From assembly GCF_029784155.1 (NCBI RefSeq), contig NW_026597155.1, positions 1-64,000 of the forward strand: DNA of 64,000 bases. The letters are read 5' to 3'. Shown in pieces: positions 56,601 to 64,000 of the stretch. Made by a program: the position numbers and the translations under genes. Numbering within the stretch: the stretch's first letter is position 1; every line of letters starts with the position of its first letter. This DNA comes from Uranotaenia lowii. Taxonomy: Eukaryota; Arthropoda; Insecta; Diptera; Culicidae. The notes beneath the pieces were generated by a model. The model saw only the letters and a list, made by a program, of their open reading frames with translations, was not told the origin of the DNA and did no database searches.

Positions 56601-57117
56601 AATTTCAGTGAAATAACATTTTATGTTGGTAGAACTATAAAGAAAAAAGCTCAATACTGGGCAAATAAGGTCAAATAACACTCCACTGAGATGGCTCGGG
56701 TTAAATTCAGCGTTAGATTTGAGTTTCTGATAAAATTTCACGTGTGATAAATGCTCCAGACTCGCAAACCGGGCGGCTTCGTGTTTTTTTAGATTTTAGG
56801 TCCAATTTTTCCCATTGTGCTTTGGACGATTTATATGAAATATGAAATATCCTCCTCAAAAGAAGCCTTCTCCAAATTGGATATCATTTGAACTGAAAGT
56901 TCTCATAATAAGCTCCCGTAACAAATATCAGCCTCTTTGACCACATAGTGGCCTAGCCTTAAGAAGGTTTTGAAATCTGACAACATTAGGCACGACATAA
57001 AATTGGCCTGTGCAACTGTTGGGCACAGAAAACCTGTTTCAATGATTTTTTTAAATTTTTATGTCACTTTTTTCCAAGGCCGTGCGAACCGGGGGAGGGG
57101 GTTTAGGGGTTTAACCA

Positions 57118-57134
57118 CCCCCCCCCCCCCCCCC
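57118..57134. repeat. C17 homopolymer
   Basis: Seventeen consecutive C follow GGGGGAGGGGGTTTAGGGG. The preceding bases resemble 29405-29450, so this is probably one end of a dispersed repeat. Confidence 0.9.
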
Positions 57135-57566
57135 TTCATGAAGATTTTTTACTAGTAAAATTTTCACCGAAGTAACGGAAAATTAGTTGAAGTTAAAATG
57201 TATTTGAAAACAAGCAGGGCGGAAATTAGTCTTAAATCATCCTTGACTTGAGACATTTTGATCCACGATACTATTCGACGATTACGAATTGAAGCTAACT
57301 TTGATTCTAAATAACAATTTAATTAATTTTTTTGTATAGGAACTCAAAACTTGACTTACAAAAACCTTACCTCGTCTTCAGAATTGGTTTTTATTAAGAA
57401 GTGTAACTGAATAAGAACAGAGTTTAAAACGAACCATTTTTATTTATTTAAAAAAATCGTTATTTTAATTACAAATGTTACGCTGATATGAAATATTCTT
57501 CGAGAAACCAATTTCGACTAAATTTTATTAAGAGTTTTTTGTTTTTCTAAATGCTCGACACAACAC

Positions 57567-57640
57567 ATAATTTAAACAAGGCCACAAAATTCACATTTTT
57601 CGTATAATTTAAACAAGGCCACAAAATTCACATTTTTCGT
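57567..57640. repeat. Perfect 37-bp tandem duplication
   Basis: Positions 57567-57603 and 57604-57640 are identical and contain AAACAAGGCCACAAAATTCA. Confidence 0.95.
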
Positions 57641-60600
57641 AGGTGCAATGTTTTTAATTCATTTCGACTAAATTTCGACTAATTTGGGTACCTTGAATCG
57701 GAATATGCAATATTTCTATCAGCTTTTGTTATTAAAATGACTTTTTAAAATAAGTAAAAAGTATGTGAGAAATTTCTGCATTGTTTTTACAAAAACTCAA
57801 ACCACAAACCTATCATTCAAAAATAAAAGTTTTTAATGAATTATCATTTTTCCTCAAGAATTCAAGTATTTTTGAGTTCTGCGTAAAAAGTTATATAAGT
57901 TTTATGTTTTTTTTTTCAATTTTTTTTTTTTTCATTTATCAACTTTTTTAGAAGTTTTAAACTAAACTGAATTTTAGATATTTTTAAGAAAACATGTAAT
58001 CTTTTTGCAGGTGTAAATGTGTTAAATGAAATCAAGTTTTTTTTTACACTTTCTACAGTTATATCAAAAGTACTTGTAATGATATCTTTCCACTTTTTTT
58101 AATTGATGATGTTTTTTAGATCATGCATCATTTTCATCATAATAATATCCCTTAATTGGATGAAGTATGATAAACAGAATCAAATTTAGATTTTTCCATA
58201 TATGTAGGTTTGTTAGTTAATCAGTTATCAATGTTTGATTTTACTTACGACTGATATATTTTAAAACTCCTTATCACCAAAACTTAAAGTATTCGATCAA
58301 AAGATTCGAGTTCATAAATCTAAAATCTACTAAATCAATCATTTAAAAAAGCACCAAAATGCTGTTGCCTTGAGTTATCAATTAAATTATGTAAATTGTA
58401 ATGGTGAAACGTGTTTATTAAAAAAAAACCTCTTGAAATGTTTTAAAAAACTTATCTTTTTTTCATTTTCATATCTTGTTTAAACTTTAAAAATAAATTA
58501 ACGGAATTTTAAAGTACAATTGTTTTCCATTTCTTTATTAACTTGCTGAATTTATTAGTCGAAATATTTAAATTTTAGAAATAATTCTAATAAATTTGTT
58601 TTTTTCTAATGCTTATTTTTTGTGTACTTTAGAAGATTCCCTTCGGGCCCGCGTGAAACAACCTGATGTTCCGGTGAGAGATGTGTTAGCTGCGATGGAC
58701 CTTGAAATATTTCTTTTTCTAAAAGCTATCGACCTTCATCTATAATTCTTTCTTCAATTTTTTTTTCTCTCAACAATATTGTAACATAGACATAAGAAAT
58801 CCATGTTAAACAAACAAAAAACAGATTTTGGCTCATTAAAACTGTAAGGTACAAGCCGTTTCAAATAAATGAATTGAAAAAAAATGTGTACTTGTCACAT
58901 AAGCCCTTAAGTCTCAATTTTTAATAAGAAAATCAAAGTTTCAACCTTCTGTTCATTCCAGGACCCAATTTAAAGTGACAAAATACTCAAAGATGTAATT
59001 TTAAACTTTAAAACTTGTGATTGAAAATTTAAAAACTTTCCTTCAATTTTTTTAGATAAAATCGCCTTTTATGAATCAATCAAGATTTTTAAATTAATCT
59101 TTAAAAATTTGAAACATTATTTGAAGCAGATAGCAACTTTAAACTCAATTATAATTTAAAATGCTTGTATTTGCTTTGTTTTTACAATATTTGTTGTAAC
59201 TTAAAATGTTGTAATCTTTCAATATTTATCAGTTTTCATTGATGAAATTTCCCATTTCCTAACATTTCCTTGTAAGTATAATGAAGTTATTATTTTGAGC
59301 TTCAAAAATGATCTATTCAAGCCATTTATTTCTCTATTAATAGATTTTTTTTTTAATTTTTTCACTGTCACTTTTCAAATAATAATAAATTTATCTATTC
59401 TTCTTTTTATCAAATTAAATTAACCCATCAATCATGGAATAAATTCTTCAAAGTTAAAATTGGTTTTTAACAGTTATCGAAAATTCACATTTTTAATCGC
59501 GATTGAATATTTTTTGTTAAAATTCAAAATAGTACAGCGGATTTTTTCAACCACATTTCAGTTGAAAATAAATAACATAATTTTAATTAAGATGAATAAA
59601 AATTAACAAATACTATCATTTTCCAACATAATTTAAAAAAAAATTATCAATGACTTACCGAAAATTTGAAACTTTCATTCTGGTATGGTTTGAAAATTTT
59701 GTTTTTTTTATCAGTCCAATTAATTTTTAGTTTGTGTGTTAGTCATGAGTAAAAAACGGTGTTCGAAATTTCCTATTTTTAATGTTTATTTTTGGTATTG
59801 ATATTATTGATGAAATAAGTCATAAAAACCAAAATCATGTGTTTAGCTGTGCAACAATTGGCAAATCACCCAACCTAAATATTGAAACTGTACCACGTTT
59901 CAATTTTTTTTTTTCAATAAATCAGTAAGATACATTTACGCAGTGAGCTAAAGAGCCGCAACTGTACATGCAAAGAGTCTCATGCGGCTTGCGAGTTGCA
60001 GATTGCCGACCACAGATTAGAGCTTAATATGGAATTCCCTCGAACAATCAAAAAACGACTTGAATGCTGCTGTCGGAATGTGACATTCGGTTGCTTATCA
60101 ATTAATTTTTCATAGTTCGCTTGTCGAACTTTTAGAGAGTATTTAAATTTAAGTTTCATTAGAACTAATTAGAATATGAGCAAAACAACTGCTTCGAAAA
60201 GCACTGCTGACATAAGATTTTGAAGATTTCTTCAACAATTTTACGAACTTTCATGAAAAAGAAGAACATTGCAGGTCAATCTAATAAAGTATCTCCATTC
60301 CTGAATTCAACGTTATGCCCATAATTAACCCATTTGATCCAGTACATTGCGTTGCGTAATTTTGCTGCTGGCTTTTATTTTGTCGCCGCGCCGGACAGAT
60401 AAAAAGGACCATAAAGTGACGATTGTCCTGGAACGCCGCCCACACGCCTTCTGGCTGGCTGGCTCATGCTTTATTCAACGCCTCTAGGTGCCACAAGTAG
60501 ATACATATGTAGATAGTGCTAAATTGGTAGTAGTTGTCCAATGATGGTCTCTTCTGCTACTGCATTCGTTCCGGAACAACTACGAAAAACCGTCATACAG

Positions 60601-60729
60601 GGGCGGTCCTAGAGTTGGCTCTTGGGGGGGGTGATTTTCCAAATTTTCAAAAATCAGTCAATAAGAAGGATCGTAAATATCTGGCGGAAAAAAGGTTAAT
60701 TTTGAGAAACATAGTGGTGCATGGAGGAA

Positions 60730-60747
60730 GGGGGGGGGGGGGGGGGG
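60730..60747. repeat. G18 homopolymer
   Basis: Eighteen consecutive G, followed by A and GGGG; it could form a G-quadruplex. A GGGG-rich stretch (60600-60635, CAGGGGCGGTCCTAG) lies just upstream and looks like a transposon end. Confidence 0.9.
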
Positions 60748-63462
60748 AGGGGTGTTTGCCGTTGCAAATAAGTCTTGTATTTAGTAGGTTTGTATACTTG
60801 TATGTTTGAAATTTGAAAAATTTGAAATTAAAGAAAAATAGTGAAAACTATTTACAAATTTCCTCATTATACTTATTTCGATATCTTTTTATAAAACAAT
60901 CTGCGAATCATAGATGTTCACCATAAAAAAGTGTTGAAAAAAAGATAATTTTCGTAATTAAACATTTTGCAGTTAAAAAATTATAACTTTAAAAATTCTT
61001 TAAATAATTTAACGATATAAATGTCATTTCACAAATGAAAATTAAACACACATTGTCTTGGAAGAAATTGTAAAAAAAAATCTTCAAGTAATCCACAATA
61101 TTTTAATGGGAATCTTCATATCCGGGTAAGACACTCACCAAAAATTTTAATGATTCTCATTTTGCAATGATTCCAAAACAATTATTTGAAAAAAGTGTTT
61201 TTAATAATTGCTATGAATTAAAAACTGAATATTTCATTATTTTATGAAATATTTTGCTGAATCGTTGTTCGAAAGTATTGAATTATTATAAATTCTTATT
61301 AAAACTCTTCAATTTAAAAATATAAATTTAATTCTAAAATAAGATAATCAAAATTATATTTTTAGGTACGAAGCTTTTGAAACTTCATTTTCATTTGTTT
61401 TTTCTTGAGTGTCAAGCTCTTATAAAAGTCTAGTAGATATGTTATGAGCTTTATTGGAACTGAATCCAAAGCAAAAGTAACTAATTTGTAATTTCTATAA
61501 TGATTGAATTAAATTAAAACATATTGCATAAAGAGTCAATTTCTGAATGTTAAAACTATTTCAAAATTGCAGTGATAATCCATAATCAATTGCCATTGAA
61601 ATAACCAAACTTTTACATTCAGCGTGGATTTTTTAACCTAAATCATGAAGCTGGATTTCTACTTCAAATTTTAAATATTATTGTGTAGATGAGCTAAAAA
61701 CAGTAACTGCGATATAATTGGTGTGAATCCTGAAATCCAGCCTTGTTGGTCAAAAATTAGAAAAAATGTCTTTCAAATGTTCAACCTGAGCGATTGTCTT
61801 GTTCCCGAGAAAATAGTCGGAAATTACGGAATAGTTTTATCATCTGGTAAAAATTAAAACAGAGGTAAGTTTTTGGAGCCTGTGTTTAAAAAATTGATTC
61901 TGGAAATTAATTTTTGAACTCGATTTCAGATTTTGTCCATCACCTGTAGTTTAAGAATTAGTGTTTTCAGTATTTTTCGAAAATTGAATAAATATCATTA
62001 GAGATGTATCGAATAGTGCGAACGGCCGAATACCAACTATTGGCCCTTTTCAACTATTCGGGGAAACGAATATTCTGAACATGAAAAATTCTCAATAAGC
62101 TTTAAATGTGTTCAAAAGTACTGTCTGCATCACCGAATATTCTGCAAAAAAAAAATACCACTGTGAGTAATATTTTAAAGTGATGATAGAATTGCAAAGC
62201 AAAAGTACTAATCAAAGCAGGTGAAAAACACTTTTTTTCGTGATTTGTATAGAATTTGAAGCATAACTGATATCAAGTTTCAACCAATAATCTAAGTTTC
62301 ACATTTTTAATGTAATTTATTTTTTACCAAAAAATCCCCATAATTGATGTTTTTTAATAATTTTAATCATAATGTGGTCTCAAAAAAATTTTATCGTAAC
62401 CATTTCTTACTTAATTAACTTAATTTTGAAAGTTTGAAAATAAATAATAGATTTTTTTATAAAAACTATTGATCATTATTCAAATGGTTTAATTGTGATA
62501 ACGGCTCAAATTGAAAGAGGCCCTTCAAGCCAAAGGGGTATAACAGCATAAAAGCTAATGAAAGACGTAAAATATCACAGTAAATAAGCCTTGGGAAGAA
62601 AAATAAGTGATTTACTTTAAAAAATAGAAACTTATTTAGAGAACACACATTTTTAATTTGATGTGTTTGGCAATTTTCCATTTATTTCTCCAAAATTTTT
62701 ATTTTTTTTTTTTTCAAACGTAAAAGTATGTAGATTAAAATTCTAAATATCTGAAAATAGTTTGAATTATGAAAAACTGTTTTATATCAATAAATCAAAA
62801 TCGATCATTTTTGCTACGTTGAGGCGAATACTATCAAATCTCATTTTTTTCAAAAACTTTCCAGAACAAGAAATTATTTTAAAAAAAATATTCTGAAAAT
62901 TGAATGCTACTTTTCAATTCAAATTGTCTAGACAGTTACGATATCTTCAATTCAGAGAACAATATGGGCGTTTAAGAATCTCTAATTGAGATGTATTCTG
63001 TAAATTGGAAATTGCAATACAAATTAAACCAAGAAATGAAAATGTTGTAGGCAACAAAAATCGAATCTGTCCAGGTGAATACTGGTACTGGAGGAGGGTG
63101 GTGGGGATTGCCAAATGTCCACACGTTTGAACGGAGAGGGAGAAGGGGGTAAAAATCTCATTTTTCTGTCAACGTGGTATCTGGACGGCCCCAAAGGTTT
63201 AACAGTTAAAGGCTCAAGTCTTTTTTTCTTTTAAAAAGAATTGAAACAAGTTTGCAGGTATTTATTGAATATACCGGTGGACATTATCAAAAAAAAATAA
63301 TCAAATTATGGCTAATATTTTAACGAAGATAGTATGAAATAACATTTTTACTAAATATCCAAAAAGCGAAAACAACTCATGAGCATTAAGTATAACTTAT
63401 CAGATAAGCGATACCTTGTTTGATGACAGAGATACGCAAGAAATTAAATTGCATGTTTCACA

Positions 63463-63891
63463 TGATCCCAAACTTTATGCCGATACATCATATTGGAGGT
63501 GAGCCCAAACTTTTGATCGATAACTTAAGTAGCTATTTTATTTGTTTAAAGCACTATGCAAATTTTTTAGCACAAAATTTAAAAAAATGTATTTTGACAT
63601 TTATGAAAAAAGATTAAAATGCAACTCGAATTTTTAAATTCGGTCCACCCTACCCTGAACTGATCGGGTTGAAATATAAAGTGCGATTTTTTGGAAATTT
63701 TCCAACTTTACGCTAAGTTTAAGTCATATTAAGTTAAAATATACATTTTGCCAAAACATACGAAAATGGTTTTGATTTTCGAACATAGAATGAGCTCAAA
63801 AGAAATGCAATATGTCATCAGTTGACTGAAATATAATCAAACAAATTTTCTTGTTTTTGAGGGGGTGATCCTAAACTTTTGGCCGGTAGCG
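63463..63891. repeat. Three copies of a Tc1-end-like motif
   Basis: Imperfect copies of GATCC(C/T)(A)AACTTTTGGCCG occur at 63463-63486, 63499-63522 and 63865-63891. Words of this form occur at ends of insect Tc1-type elements. No partner terminus or TA pair could be fixed. Confidence 0.35.
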
Positions 63892-64000
63892 TATATGGTC
63901 AGCAAATTCTAATTCAACGCTGTACCTCAACAAAAGTAATTTGATGAAATTCGGTCCAGTTCGGTGCAATTCAGTTACAGCTGTTTTAGTTTGGCGAACC

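Larger units (their letters stand above)
56601..64000. other. Unassigned AT-rich sequence with scattered repeats
   Basis: No gene was recognised in 7.4 kb. Noted parts: a GC-rich segment with a C17 run (57080-57134), a 37-bp tandem duplication (57567-57640), hAT-end-like GCCGCA words (about 59950-60012), a G18 run (60730-60747), and three imperfect copies of a CCCAAACTTTTG-type motif (63463-63891). Confidence 0.4.

Noticed and set aside
59950..60012. GCCGCA-rich hAT-like terminus
   Set aside because: Resembles hAT ends, but no partner end or 8-bp duplication could be found.
60600..63195. Transposon between CAGGGGCGGTCC and GGACGGCCCC
   Set aside because: The two ends match only weakly as inverted repeats and no target duplication was found.

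Overview
The window looks like repeat-dominated, AT-rich nuclear DNA of an insect. A mosquito or other nematoceran fly is my best guess (inference). The reasons are short TA- and 8-bp-TSD DNA transposons nested in one another, a tRNA-derived SINE, a Ty3/gypsy element with a Lys-tRNA-type primer site, Tc1/mariner and Jockey/CR1-type relics, and long arrays of short-unit satellite. I found no convincing host protein-coding exon, rRNA gene, tRNA gene or CRISPR array. The only long intact coding sequences belong to one retrotransposon.

Layout. Positions 1-13207 are AT-rich sequence packed with non-autonomous DNA transposons: a TA-flanked MITE (4418-5293), a pogo-like element (5306-7281) holding a hAT-like element (5443-6308) with a perfect 8-bp target duplication, a second hAT-like element (11645-12643), and a broken Tc1/mariner transposase (about 8985-9660). 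Positions 13208-26549 are a complete 13.3-kb Ty3/gypsy-type LTR retrotransposon on the minus strand. It has 2,051-bp LTRs that look identical, a GGTT target duplication, a Lys-tRNA-type primer site, intact gag and pol joined by a GGGAAAC -1 frameshift site directly before the gag stop, no env, and an odd 3.1-kb 3' region. It appears to sit inside an older MITE-like repeat (12832-26937).

Positions 27079-30300 hold a 261-bp foldback element, a SINE with 12-bp target duplications, and unassigned sequence. Positions 30385-38370 are a GGACTCT heptamer satellite of about 6.2 kb, interrupted by a 1,775-bp solo LTR (31232-33006, duplication ACTT). A second A-rich satellite (core ACAAAAATGAC) occurs in four blocks between 38.9 and 52.8 kb. 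The third block is split from the fourth by a hAT-like element that itself carries a TA-flanked MITE. Positions 52.8-64 kb hold a second Tc1/mariner relic, a 5'-truncated non-LTR retrotransposon with a YADN active-site change, homopolymer G and C tracts, and unassigned AT-rich DNA.

How the parts work together. Only the retrotransposon has a coherent gene set: Gag for particle and RNA packaging, then protease, reverse transcriptase, RNase H and integrase made by frameshifting. Everything else is either a substrate for other elements' enzymes (MITEs, SINE, solo LTR) or decayed coding sequence. The least explained items are the retrotransposon's 3' region, with plus-strand splice-like signals and a perfect 18-bp palindrome where a polypurine tract is expected; the stop-free heptamer satellite; and a miRNA-like hairpin at 674-758.
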